DNA of 64,000 nucleotides from Euwallacea fornicatus (Eukaryota; Arthropoda; Insecta; Coleoptera; Curculionidae), in assembly GCF_040115645.1 (NCBI RefSeq), contig NW_027096037.1, forward strand, positions 1 through 64,000, read 5' to 3'. This document shows, piece by piece, positions 46,201 through 55,435 of the stretch. Position numbers and translations under genes: made by a program. Within the stretch, counting starts at the first letter, position 1, and every line of letters begins with the position of its first letter. Below the pieces are notes generated by a model, which saw only the letters and a program-made list of their open reading frames with translations, was not told the origin of the DNA and ran no database searches.

Positions 46201-46971
46201 GAAAATGAGTAACAAATTCCTTAAACAAAGTGTCAAATTGATCAGCTCTTCGAGGCCTTTAAGATTCACAACACATCAAATTTGCATCTAGTTGAATTTC
46301 CAAGAAAAAGAGTACTTTGTGTACTCGAACACACAACTTTTGGGGCTTTTCAAATACTGAAACTCGATAACTACGGAAAATGAGTACCAAATTCCTTAAA
46401 CAATGTGTCAAATTAGTCAGCTCTTCGAGGCCTTTAAAATGTCACAACACATCATCTTTGCATCTTGATGAATTTCCAAGAAATATAGTACTTTGTGTAC
46501 TCGAACACACAACTTTTGTGACTTTTCAAACTCTGAAACTCGATAACTACGGAAAATGAGGACCAAATTCCTTAAACAAAGTGTCAAATTAATCAGCTCT
46601 TCGAGGCCTTTAAAATGTCACAACACATCAACTTGGCATCTAGTTGAATTTCCAAGAAAAATAGTACTTTGTGTACTCGAACACACAACTTTTGGGACTT
46701 TTCAAATACTGAAACTCGATAACTACGGAAAATGAGGACCAAATTCCTTAAACAAAGTGTCAAATTAATCAGCACTACGAGGCCTTTAAGATTCACAACA
46801 CATCAAATTTGCATCTAGTTGAATTTCCAAGAAAAATAGTACTTTGTGTACTCGAACACACAACTTTTGGGACTTTTCAAATACTGAAACTCGATAACTA
46901 CGGAAAATGAGTACCAAATTCCTTAAACAAAGTGTCAAATTGATCAGCTCTTCGAGGCCTTTAAGATTCAC
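37298..46971. repeat. Large satellite higher-order block, copy B
   Basis: This is the second copy of the block at 24146-35749, lacking that copy's extra nine-monomer duplication and two further single monomers. The 2282-bp unit is again present twice, starting at 37298 and 39580. By eye, corresponding monomers differ at very few bases, so the duplication looks recent relative to divergence between subfamilies. The satellite after it (47471-48085) resembles the series at 22745-23300. Confidence 0.82.
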
Positions 46972-48117
46972 AACACATCAAATTTGCATCTAGTTGAATT
47001 TCCAAGAAAAAGAGTACTTTGTGTACTCGAACACACAACTTTTGGGGCTTTTCAAATACTGAAACTCGATAACTACGGAAAATGAGTACCAAATTCCTTA
47101 AACAATGTGTCAAATTAGTCAGCTCTTCGAGGCCTTTAAAATGTCACAACACATCATCTTTGCATCTTGATGAATTTTCAAGAAAAATAGTACTTTGTGT
47201 ACTCGAACACACAACTTTTGTGACTTTTCAAACTCTGAAACTCGATAACTACGGAAAATGAGGACCAAATTCCTTAAACAAAGTGTCAAATTAATCAGCT
47301 CTTCGAGGCCTTTAAAATGTCACAACACATCATCTTTGCATCTTGATGAATTTCCAAGAAATATAGTACTTTGTGTACTCGAACACACAACTTTTGTGAC
47401 TTTTCAAACTCTGAAACTCGATAACTACGGAAAATGAGGACCAAATTCCTTAAACAAAGTGTCAAATTAATCAGCTCTTCGAGGCCTTTAAAATGTCACA
47501 ACACATCAACTTGGCATCTAGTTGAATTTCCAAGAAAAATAGTACTTTGTGTACTCGAACACACAACTTTTGGGACTTTTCAAATACTGAAACTCGATAA
47601 CTACGGAAAATGAGTAACAAATTCCTTAAACAAAGTGTCAAATTGATCAGCTCTTCGAGGCCTTTAAGATTCACAACACATCAAATTTGCATCTAGTTGA
47701 ATTTCCAAGAAAAATAGTACTTTGTGTACTCGAACACACAACTTTTGGGGCTTTTCAAATACTGAAACTCGATAACTACGGAAAATGAGGACCAAATTCC
47801 TTAAACAAAGTGTCAAATTAATCAGCACTACGAGGCCTTTAAGATTCACAACACATCAAATTTGCATCTAGTTGAATTTCCAAGAAAAATAGTACTTTGT
47901 GTACTCGAACACACAACTTTTGGGACTTTTCAAATACTGAAACTCGATAACTACGGAAAATGAGTACCAAATTCCTTAAACAATGTGTCAAATTAGTCAG
48001 CTCTTCGAGGCCTTTAAGATTCACAACACATCAAATTTGCATCTAGTTGAATTTCCAAGAAAAATAGTACTTTGTGTACTCGAACAGTAGTGTGTTATTA
48101 CCGATTTTGGCTCGCTT

Positions 48118-48243
48118 CCCCCCACCACTTTACCTCCCCCCACCACTTTACTTCCCCCCACCACTTTACTTCCCCCCACCACTTTACTTCCCCCCACCAC
48201 TTTACCTCCCCCCACCACTTTAATTCCCCCACCTCTTTACTTC
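48118..48243. repeat. C-rich 18-bp minisatellite, about 7 copies
   Basis: Seven tandem copies of an 18-bp unit, six C residues followed by ACCACTTTACTT, lie about 30 bp inside the proposed Polinton end. The last two copies have small changes (AATT, CCTCTTTAC). The minus strand has regularly spaced runs of six G preceded by GGT, so quadruplex formation is conceivable. Subterminal short tandem repeats are compatible with a Polinton terminal inverted repeat, but the opposite end is outside the window. Confidence 0.9.
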
Positions 48244-48345
48244 TCCATAAACTATTTTTGACATGTCACAGAATAATTAGTAACTCGAAACATCTTGTTC
48301 GAAAGCATGAATTGTTGTCCTTCAGTATCTGTTATGATGACACAT

Positions 48346-48352
48346 ATGAGCG
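48346..48352 (+). pseudogene. Start-codon fragment of a gene split by the LTR element
   Basis: The bases ATG AGC G directly left of the LTR form the first two codons and one further base of a reading frame that resumes right of the element after the duplicated AGCG (55916-55919). The frame is kept exactly if the element and one target copy are ignored. About 100 bp between the minisatellite and this ATG would hold its promoter; I see no clear TATA box there. Confidence 0.6.
48349..48352. repeat. Target-site duplication AGCG, left copy
   Basis: AGCG immediately precedes the left LTR and recurs immediately after the right LTR at 55916-55919. A 4-bp duplication is normal for Ty3/gypsy integrases. 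Confidence 0.9.
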
Positions 48353-48641
48353 AGTTAAGTTTGAGGTTCAGCCAAACTATTTTTTAAAAATTTATTTTAC
48401 AGGAAACAACACAAAATGTAACTAACAATACGGTTACAAAAATTATGATTCCTAAATCTACGTTTTTCCCTATTTATATTAAAATATATGCTGACCATGC
48501 ATAAGGCTTCCAGAACATTATGAACTTAATATTAAATCGCAATTAGGGGTAATACGTTTTCTAATCGCAAATTCTAGATGGTAGTAAACACTACGCAGTT
48601 TCTTATTATTTAATTATTAAGCAAATTGTTGTGATATAACT
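48353..48641 (-). repeat. 3' LTR (left)
   Basis: This 289-bp repeat matches the right LTR by eye with no difference. For the minus-strand transcript it supplies the 3' end: AATAAA at 48391-48396 (TTTATT on the plus strand) is the likely polyadenylation signal. Confidence 0.97.
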
Positions 48642-48652
48642 CCTCCATCCTT
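48642..48652 (-). promoter_or_regulatory. Polypurine tract
   Basis: On the minus strand AAGGATGGAGG directly abuts the 3' LTR start AGTTATATC. It is an all-purine-or-T stretch in the position where plus-strand DNA synthesis is primed. The env stop codon (48651-48653) overlaps it. Confidence 0.75.
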
Positions 48653-50402
48653 AAGAGGCAAACTTAATGGAATGGGTTTGACTGTTAGTGTTTTCTACTT
48701 CATTATATGTTTTTTCCAATGTTTTTCTCTTATTACAAAACTTTTTATACCTAACTATAAGAATACTAATTATTATTGAGATTATTATAAATGTCCAAAG
48801 AGTTGCACTTGACCACATTGATATCTCATCTAGATGGCTTTCTTCTATGGGTGGTAGATGATCGATAATGTCCTTTATATGGTGGCTTTCTATAAAATCC
48901 ATTCTTGTGAGGTTGATTACTATTGATGATTGATCATTTGGCACATAATCCATTTGAACTTCTGGTAGAATAAATGCAATTCCTTGACTTATTTGCATTT
49001 TGTTAATAAATGTTTTTCCTTCTATAACGAGTTCACAATCAGTTGAAAATTCAACTAGGGTAGGTGCTCCGATTTCCGTATAATGATCCGATGGACACTT
49101 TGACAGTACTTGTATCGGCATTGAAGGAATTATTAATAATTTATTGTTTGCAACTTGTTCTATTAATGTTTGTTGCAACGATACATGGGTCTTTTGGCAT
49201 CCTTTTAAGGGACGGTTTGTCAATAAGTTGACGACACACTCGTCGGCAGAGTTTTCACTTTCCTTGCAGAAAAATATTCTTCCAATGTCTGGGCAGATGT
49301 GTTCTTTAAACTGCAGGTTATCATTGCTTTGTGCCACGAAAGGGAATTTTAAGAGAAGCATGGATTTTCTTTGGATAACGGAATATAGGCGATGAAAGTT
49401 ATAAACTTCTGTTTTCAGGATTGGGATATGTATTGCAAAAATTATTCTTCCTTTGACAAAAGATACTTGCGTTCCCAATAATTGATAATACTCTACTGAG
49501 TTATTTAATTTAGGTATTTTATCATCTCCATAAATGTTACTTAATTCTATTAATAGTTCATTAATTTGAGAAATGGATATTACAGTATTATGTATCGAAT
49601 TGAGTTTTGCAAAAACAACAGCATCTTCTAAATTGTCCAAGAATGAGATTAAACTTTGACAATCTAAATTAATTTGCGTTAAAATATTTTGAATACTAAG
49701 GTACTGGTCTTGATTCCTAATTATTCGATCTATAGTACTTTGAACTAATTCTATACCTCTTTTAAGTTTTCCTTGATTATCTGAAATTATTTGCATCGTT
49801 TTATTAAGAAAATTTACAATTTTCTGAGATATTGTTATTTGTCCATTTACAGTTTTTTCGAACCTTATTTGATTCGTTTCCAAATTTCTAATCGCCTTAT
49901 CATATTGTTTTCCATCGTCAGAGTCCAAATTTCCGAATATCCATTTATTAAAGTGACCAATTACGTTTATTAAACCTCGTTTTCTTTGAAGATTTGAATT
50001 TGGATAAAGGTTGAATATTTTCTTTTCAATTGTGTTTATAAAAAACTCTGTTCTAGGAAGCAAATTTCCAATCAATCCATGATAAGATATCGGATTCGAT
50101 ATATTATCTTTAGTTATACAGTTCCTAATTGAATCATATGATTTCTTAATATTAATTAATTGCGAAAGTAAGGACTCCATTTCTACATAATACAGAAATG
50201 TATGTTTCGTATAGATTATTCTTGCTGATCCTAATTTAATTGGTAACAAAGGATTTGGAACTGAAATAAATTTTGCTTCTTCATTCCTTGCTGGTTGAAG
50301 GCTGATTGTCAGTATTATTAGCACAAATTTTGGAGTCGTCCTGAAAAATTTTGACTGTTGTATTTTGAGGTCTTTTAAGTGTATTCTTATGATATTCCGC
50401 AT
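48651..50402 (-). CDS. env: Envelope glycoprotein, errantivirus Env / baculovirus F-like
   Basis: The 583-codon frame encodes a class I-type fusion glycoprotein of the family shared by insect errantiviruses and baculovirus F proteins, acting at the virion and cell membrane. A basic cluster at residues 140-142 is followed by a glycine-led hydrophobic segment (143-160, ending FGNLD), the expected cleavage site and fusion peptide. A transmembrane helix lies at about 532-551, followed by a ~32-residue tail. Hydrophobic residues at about 26-36 fit a signal peptide. The first 40 codons overlap the end of pol in another frame. Codons 1-21 are probably not used: an acceptor at 50341/50340 is phase-compatible with a leader donor at 55440/55439, which would put a short basic leader in front of the signal segment. 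Position P4 of the cleavage cluster is Q rather than R, so cleavage may be suboptimal. Confidence 0.93.
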   Translation of the reverse strand: MRNIIRIHLKDLKIQQSKFFRTTPKFVLIILTISLQPARNEEAKFISVPNPLLPIKLGSARIIYTKHTFLYYVEMESLLSQLINIKKSYDSIRNCITKDNISNPISYHGLIGNLLPRTEFFINTIEKKIFNLYPNSNLQRKRGLINVIGHFNKWIFGNLDSDDGKQYDKAIRNLETNQIRFEKTVNGQITISQKIVNFLNKTMQIISDNQGKLKRGIELVQSTIDRIIRNQDQYLSIQNILTQINLDCQSLISFLDNLEDAVVFAKLNSIHNTVISISQINELLIELSNIYGDDKIPKLNNSVEYYQLLGTQVSFVKGRIIFAIHIPILKTEVYNFHRLYSVIQRKSMLLLKFPFVAQSNDNLQFKEHICPDIGRIFFCKESENSADECVVNLLTNRPLKGCQKTHVSLQQTLIEQVANNKLLIIPSMPIQVLSKCPSDHYTEIGAPTLVEFSTDCELVIEGKTFINKMQISQGIAFILPEVQMDYVPNDQSSIVINLTRMDFIESHHIKDIIDHLPPIEESHLDEISMWSSATLWTFIIISIIISILIVRYKKFCNKRKTLEKTYNEVENTNSQTHSIKFAS

Positions 50403-53400
50403 TTGCAGTTTTTACTTTAATTTCTGATTGATCTTTTAAATCATAAATTTTAAATTTTGGCAGGGCTTTATTACGATTCTTCGTTTTCACGTATATTGGT
50501 TTATCTAAGGGGTAGAGTTCTGGCTCTTCTCGTTTCTCATTTCTTTTTGAAATTGTTTGTTCTTTTATCTTGTGATTCTGCTGGGCGATTTCTCTATATA
50601 GTTCTTGACAAATTTTTTTATGTTCCTGAACGTAATGTGATATAATTACGTGATCATTCATGTCTAATGAATCCGAATTATTTATATGCCCTTTAATTAT
50701 TTCAAAAGGTGTAAATTTAGTAACACTGTGGATTGAATTGTTATATCCCAATACTGCTCTCTTCATAAGTTGTTCGGGATTCAAATGTTTATTAGTTTCT
50801 TTAAGGCAACGATAATGTTCAATTATTGTTGAATGAAACCTTTCGACAGGAGAATTGGAATTACTATTCTTGGACGTGGTAAAATGCAAGTCTATTTTAT
50901 ATAGTTTACAAAAATCTTCTAAGTCAGCATTTTTAAACTCTGATCCTCGATCACAAGTGATTTTTAGGGGAAGTCCATGATGTGTAATAAAGTTGAACAA
51001 ATTTTCAGAAATAGATATACCCGTTATACTATCTAACAAATAGGCTTGGCCGTATCTGGAAAATGTATCTATGATTGTTAAAAATGATTTATTTTCTATC
51101 CTAAATGTGTCTATATGAATATGCTCAAAAGGTTTGGAAGTTGTTGGTGTTAAGTTAAACTTAATGATTGGTGGGTTCCGGTCATATTTATTTCTTTGAC
51201 ATATCTCACAGTTATTAACATATTCTTCAATATCCGAATCCATTTTTGGCCAATAATATTTTTTTTGTAACGCAGTTTTCATCTCTGTTATCCCCCTATG
51301 ACAAGTTTTCGTGTTATGATGCAGATCTAATTTTTGTACTTGATCTTCCTTTGTTAAAACATCCTCGCGCATTTTTGTACATTGGACAAATTTAAATGAA
51401 GTGTTTACGAAAATATTTTGCATCGTAACAGTAAAAATTTCTCCCAATTGTGGTTCTCGAAACAAAAATGCATAAGAACGTTTAGGACTGACATATTCTT
51501 TCACGAACTGAATAATCCCAGGAACTAAATTATTTCTTGGCAATATGACATTAAACCTTGTATTGTCAAAAATCTGTTCCTTTTGACACCTTACCGCTGG
51601 AATATCTCCCATTATTACAAGAATTTGATTTTTATATCCATTAAATACTCTCTCTGTGATTGGTAGATTAAAAATGGGATTCTCTAATGAGGTATGCACT
51701 GTTTCTAAATCATCGTCAGTATTCTCATTGGTTTCTTTTGGAATTTCCTTTAATTTCGATATTTCTTTATTTCCGCACTTATTATCGGGTGGTTTGATTT
51801 GTATATCAGATATAACATTAATTTTTGGTGGTTCTATATTTTCTAATATTTCTTTAACCGTTTGTTCATCTAATTGTGGGTACCTTTCTATGTTTTTGCA
51901 GAATTCTAAAATTTCTTCATCACAATCGCCTGGATTGTTAACTATTGAAGCAGTTTCTAAAGCATTTAAATCTTCTTTTGGATTTCTTGACAGTGCATCC
52001 GCTGCTGTATTAGAGTTTCCTTTTTTGTATTTAATTGTATAATCAAATTCTTCCAGTTTGAGTCTCCATCTCACTAAACGGCTATTTGGTTCTTTTAAGG
52101 AATAAACCCATTCAAGTGGTTTATGATCTGTAAAGATTGTGAATTTTGTTCCAAATAGGTATGGACGATAATATTTACATCCCCATACAACTGCGAGTAA
52201 TTCTTTCTCTATTGTGGAATAATTTGTTTCGGCTGGGTTCAATGTTCTAGATGCATAACCGATCGGATGTCCATTTTGAGATAAAATAGCACCTATAGCA
52301 AAGTTTGATGCATCTGTATTGAGTTCGAATGGTTTAGAAAAATCCGGATACGCTAATACTGGTTCAGAAGTTAAAATATTTTTACAAGTTTGAAAACTAT
52401 CAAGAAATTCTTTAGTGTGAACAATTTTTTCGTTTTTCTTTAAACATTTTGTCATTGGTTTGGTTATTTTAGCTAAATCTTTAATAAATTTACGATAATA
52501 ACCAACTAATCCTAGAAAAGATTTTATTTCTTTAACGGTTGTTGGTAAAGGAAAATTTTGAACTGCTTCAATTTTCTTCGGGTTTGGTTTTATTCCCGAT
52601 GGTGTTACTACGTGTCCCAGAAATTCTACTTCTTTACGAAGGAATTCACTTTTATCTAATTGTATCTTAAAGCCTGCTTGACGTAATTTGGAAAATACCA
52701 GTTTTAAATTTTGAATATGTTCCTGGAGGCCAGTGCTAAATATAATAATATCGTCCATGTAAACCATACATATTTTATTTTGTACATCTTTTAAAACTTC
52801 ATCCATAACTCTTTGAAACGTGCTAGGGGCATTTTTTAATCCGAAAGGCATTCTGAGATACTCATAGTGACCATTTTCTACTGTAAAGGCTGTTTTTTCA
52901 ATTGAATTTTGGGCCATTTCTATCTGATGGAACCCACTAGCAAGATCCAGAGTCGAAAAGTATTGTGCACGTCCTAGCTTATCTAATATATCACTAATAT
53001 TTGGAATGGGCCATCGTGAATCTATAGTTTTCTCATTGATTTTTCGATAATCTACTACGATCCGCCACTTTTGTTTCTTTGTTGCATCTATCTTCTTTGG
53101 CACAATCCATATTGGTGAACTCCAAGGACTTGAGGATGGTCGAATGATTTCATTTTCCAGCATTTCTTTAATTTGACGTTGAACCTCCTCCTTATGAATA
53201 AATGGGTATCTATATGACCTAGTGTGTACAGGAATTTCATCTATTGTTTTTATCTCATGTTTAGTTTTTGACGTAAATGTTAGTTTATCACCGGGTTTGA
53301 GAAATATGTCAGAGTACTGTTTACATAATTTTATAATTTCATTTCTTTCCTCCTTATTCATGTGATCTGTTCTGATTAATTTTTGTATATCATTTATATC

Positions 53401-54099
53401 TTCACAATTTATATTGTTTAAAAATAACACATTACTTTCCAATTTTCTCAAGTCACATATGTTGTAAGTTTCTTCTTCAAACGGTTTTACTGGAAAGCGT
53501 TCTTCCATTGTAACGTCAATGGTTTCCTCCGAATAGTTCTGAATTTCCACGAGGGCGTATCCATTTTTGGAAGTACTTACGCCTTGTGAAATCATCATTC
53601 CGTCCAGGTCAACAGGATCTATTAAGATATCGCCCTTGAATATCGTTACCGGAATTCTCTTGACAGTCTTTTCACGTGGTTTTAAAGAAAAATGATAGAA
53701 TTCATCTAATTGATGCCTAATTTTGAAAGGAATTTTAACTTTGGTATTTACTAGAATTCTATTCACTAAATCTATATTCAAATTTAGATTCAATAAATCT
53801 GTCAATCCCAAGATTCCGTCAAAATAATTGTGAAAATCAAATAATATAAATTCGATACCATCATTAATATTGAAGTCTTTTAGAATTGGAATGTTTGCGC
53901 AATATTTTGTATTCTGACTACCCAAAGCCGTTTTAACAATATTTTCTGATTCCCAAATGTTGTTCGGAAAATATTCTTTGACAAATGTTGGTTTAATTAC
54001 TGAGCGACTACTACCCGTATCTATTAAAAGTTTTATTTTAAACGACTTAATTTCTATATAAGGTAGGGCACCTTTCAGTGAAATATTAACTTCTGTCAT
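50281..54099 (-). CDS. pol: Pol polyprotein: protease, reverse transcriptase, RNase H, integrase
   Basis: The 1272-residue frame has all enzymatic parts of a Ty3/gypsy Pol. An aspartic protease has LLIDTGSS at 24-31. The reverse transcriptase spans about 310-500 with LDLASGF at 384-390 and YMDD at 447-450. RNase H carries acidic residues D595, E633, D658 and D701. Integrase has an H(927/928)-H934-C964-C967 zinc-binding region and a D997, D1050, E1086 catalytic triad with the classic 35-residue D-E spacing. No key residue is missing. Its ATG overlaps the gag stop as ATGA, so it may be made by reinitiation or by a -1 frameshift upstream in gag; I could not find a convincing slippery site by eye. 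The C-terminus overlaps env. Confidence 0.97.
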   Translation of the reverse strand: MTEVNISLKGALPYIEIKSFKIKLLIDTGSSRSVIKPTFVKEYFPNNIWESENIVKTALGSQNTKYCANIPILKDFNINDGIEFILFDFHNYFDGILGLTDLLNLNLNIDLVNRILVNTKVKIPFKIRHQLDEFYHFSLKPREKTVKRIPVTIFKGDILIDPVDLDGMMISQGVSTSKNGYALVEIQNYSEETIDVTMEERFPVKPFEEETYNICDLRKLESNVLFLNNINCEDINDIQKLIRTDHMNKEERNEIIKLCKQYSDIFLKPGDKLTFTSKTKHEIKTIDEIPVHTRSYRYPFIHKEEVQRQIKEMLENEIIRPSSSPWSSPIWIVPKKIDATKKQKWRIVVDYRKINEKTIDSRWPIPNISDILDKLGRAQYFSTLDLASGFHQIEMAQNSIEKTAFTVENGHYEYLRMPFGLKNAPSTFQRVMDEVLKDVQNKICMVYMDDIIIFSTGLQEHIQNLKLVFSKLRQAGFKIQLDKSEFLRKEVEFLGHVVTPSGIKPNPKKIEAVQNFPLPTTVKEIKSFLGLVGYYRKFIKDLAKITKPMTKCLKKNEKIVHTKEFLDSFQTCKNILTSEPVLAYPDFSKPFELNTDASNFAIGAILSQNGHPIGYASRTLNPAETNYSTIEKELLAVVWGCKYYRPYLFGTKFTIFTDHKPLEWVYSLKEPNSRLVRWRLKLEEFDYTIKYKKGNSNTAADALSRNPKEDLNALETASIVNNPGDCDEEILEFCKNIERYPQLDEQTVKEILENIEPPKINVISDIQIKPPDNKCGNKEISKLKEIPKETNENTDDDLETVHTSLENPIFNLPITERVFNGYKNQILVIMGDIPAVRCQKEQIFDNTRFNVILPRNNLVPGIIQFVKEYVSPKRSYAFLFREPQLGEIFTVTMQNIFVNTSFKFVQCTKMREDVLTKEDQVQKLDLHHNTKTCHRGITEMKTALQKKYYWPKMDSDIEEYVNNCEICQRNKYDRNPPIIKFNLTPTTSKPFEHIHIDTFRIENKSFLTIIDTFSRYGQAYLLDSITGISISENLFNFITHHGLPLKITCDRGSEFKNADLEDFCKLYKIDLHFTTSKNSNSNSPVERFHSTIIEHYRCLKETNKHLNPEQLMKRAVLGYNNSIHSVTKFTPFEIIKGHINNSDSLDMNDHVIISHYVQEHKKICQELYREIAQQNHKIKEQTISKRNEKREEPELYPLDKPIYVKTKNRNKALPKFKIYDLKDQSEIKVKTANAEYHKNTLKRPQNTTVKIFQDDSKICANNTDNQPSTSKE
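50340..50352 (-). promoter_or_regulatory. Probable env splice acceptor
   Basis: On the minus strand a pyrimidine run reads TTTTTCAG, then G at 50340. Joining here to the leader donor splits a codon 2+1 on both sides and enters the env frame at codon 22, just before its hydrophobic segment. Another AG nearby (TACAACAG) has a weaker pyrimidine tract. Confidence 0.6.
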
Positions 54100-55355
54100 C
54101 GGTGCATTTGCTGTTTGAAAACATTTTGAAAATTTCCTTTCATTTTTTCCTCTACATTATCAATTTCTAGTACAGTATTTTGTGGTTCTACCGTGATTTC
54201 AGGGTTGTAATTAGTTTCTTGATTGTAACTATCTAACTGGTTTCCTTGATCTAAATAGTCTTGAGCAAATAATTCCTCACTGATCACATTATTAGCATTA
54301 TTTCTTTGGAAATAATTAGGATTTCCAAAATTTCCTGAATTATTCCTAAAATTTGAATAATTAGTTCGAATCGTGGGGTTTTTTGATGTAGTTGACATTG
54401 GGGTTGGTTTTGGTAACTGGTCTGACCTTATCTGACCAGGTCTAAATACGTTTAAAGGTTTTTGATTTCCAAAAACTTGTCTATTCGTAGGGTATCGTCT
54501 TGGTGGTAAATCTGTTCTTGGACGGGGAAACGAATTACTTTGATTTTGATTTTGAAAAAATGGATTTGATCGTTGCGAATTATAATTTCGGGTGGTCATT
54601 TCTTGATAAAAATTTTGTCTCGCCGGTCTATCTTCTAAACGACCGTACAATGATTGGAAATTATTGAATTCATTGGCATAAGCCATTGCATCCTCTAAAC
54701 TATCAGGTCTTTTTAGATGCATATTATTTTTTAAAATTCCTGTACATCCTGCAATAAAAGTATCCAATGCTGTTTTTTCATGATGTCTGATATCCCACTG
54801 TTTTTGTGTTATGTTAATGGTATTATCGTTCCCGATACGTTGGATAACATTGCTTAAAATTAATTGTACTCTATTCCCAAAATTTAAAAGATGTTCACCT
54901 TTTTCAGGCCTAGTCCTAGTTAATTCTTGCACTAAATTATCTAGGTCTCTTCTATCAGAAAAACACTGAATTAAGCAATTTTTCAATGTTATCCAATCCT
55001 TTATTTCCGTACGATTTCCTACTAGCCTTTCAGCTTTCCCTACTAACTTATCCTGGATTGATTCGAATATGTGTGTATTTAATTCATCATCCTTAAACAT
55101 ATGGTAACTGGAAATTATACTCTCACATCTGTCAACAAATCTATTTAATGTATTGCTATCACCATCATAAGGTTTAAGTGAATTTAACCGAGATTGGAAC
55201 AAATCCCAATTTATTCTTTTTTGTACTATACTAGAAGAACCGTCACTAGAAGTCATTTTTAAATTTTTTCTTGTACTTATATTACCTTTTATTGAGACGT
55301 TATTTAACTGAGATGATAATTCATCAATTGATTTATCAGTTTCACTGTTTGACAT
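54096..55355 (-). CDS. gag: Gag capsid/nucleocapsid polyprotein
   Basis: The 419-residue frame is the first of the element and starts 254 nt downstream of the primer site. Residues ~45-240 look like an errantivirus capsid region (helical, with YDGDSNTLNRFVDRCE near 63-78). The C-terminal third is rich in N, R, Q, P and F, with no CCHC zinc knuckle, as is usual for errantiviruses, where a basic disordered tail binds RNA. The stop codon overlaps the pol start by the ATGA arrangement. The ATG at 55355 is the first in this frame after the leader. Confidence 0.93.
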   Translation of the reverse strand: MSNSETDKSIDELSSQLNNVSIKGNISTRKNLKMTSSDGSSSIVQKRINWDLFQSRLNSLKPYDGDSNTLNRFVDRCESIISSYHMFKDDELNTHIFESIQDKLVGKAERLVGNRTEIKDWITLKNCLIQCFSDRRDLDNLVQELTRTRPEKGEHLLNFGNRVQLILSNVIQRIGNDNTINITQKQWDIRHHEKTALDTFIAGCTGILKNNMHLKRPDSLEDAMAYANEFNNFQSLYGRLEDRPARQNFYQEMTTRNYNSQRSNPFFQNQNQSNSFPRPRTDLPPRRYPTNRQVFGNQKPLNVFRPGQIRSDQLPKPTPMSTTSKNPTIRTNYSNFRNNSGNFGNPNYFQRNNANNVISEELFAQDYLDQGNQLDSYNQETNYNPEITVEPQNTVLEIDNVEEKMKGNFQNVFKQQMHR

Positions 55356-55435
55356 ATATATGTTTGCAATACCTAATTATCCCTATCAAATCCTTATACA
55401 GAGGGTTCAATGGACAAAAGGAAAATTTGTGGCAC

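Larger units (their letters stand above)
1..48085. repeat. Satellite DNA array, 175/176-bp monomer, about 274 copies
   Basis: The whole stretch is one head-to-tail tandem repeat with no visible interruption. Most monomers are 175 bp; those with TTTAAAATGTCACAAC in place of TTTAAGATTCACAAC are 176 bp. I see at least four subfamilies: the common type; a 176-bp type with CATCTTGATGAATTTCC and ATATAGTAC; a type with CAACTCATCATC, GTTGAGTTTCC and TTTGAGTACTCGAACTC; and a type with TTTCCTAGAAATACAGTAC. The monomer is about one nucleosome repeat long, as is common for centromeric or heterochromatic satellites, but location cannot be read from the sequence. Each unit carries a ~61-codon antisense open frame, which I regard as incidental. 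The array starts before the window and ends sharply at 48085. Confidence 0.97.

Noticed and set aside
152..48024. Scores of 61- and 67-codon antisense open frames, one per satellite monomer
   Set aside because: They repeat with the monomer, whose length (175 or 176 bp) is not a multiple of three, so each unit is read separately. Variants change the DNA without sign of protein conservation. They are a by-product of the repeat.
1..48085. CRISPR array
   Set aside because: The full 175-bp unit is repeated with no unique spacers, and the surroundings are eukaryotic.
1..48085. CENP-B box in the satellite monomer
   Set aside because: I looked for the TTCG-N4-A-N2-CGGG pattern. TTCGAGGCCTTTAAG is the nearest and lacks the CGGG half.
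48072..48425. Plus-strand frame of 117 codons with SPHHFT repeats, and its minus-strand counterpart with KVVGGS repeats
   Set aside because: It is the 18-bp minisatellite read in frame (18 is a multiple of three), starting in satellite and ending in the LTR. It also differs in frame from the start at 48346.
49144..49395. Plus-strand frames inside the retroelement (also 49791, 50457, 51656, 55271, 55360)
   Set aside because: They lie opposite env, pol, gag or leader and show no recognisable domain; they are shadows.
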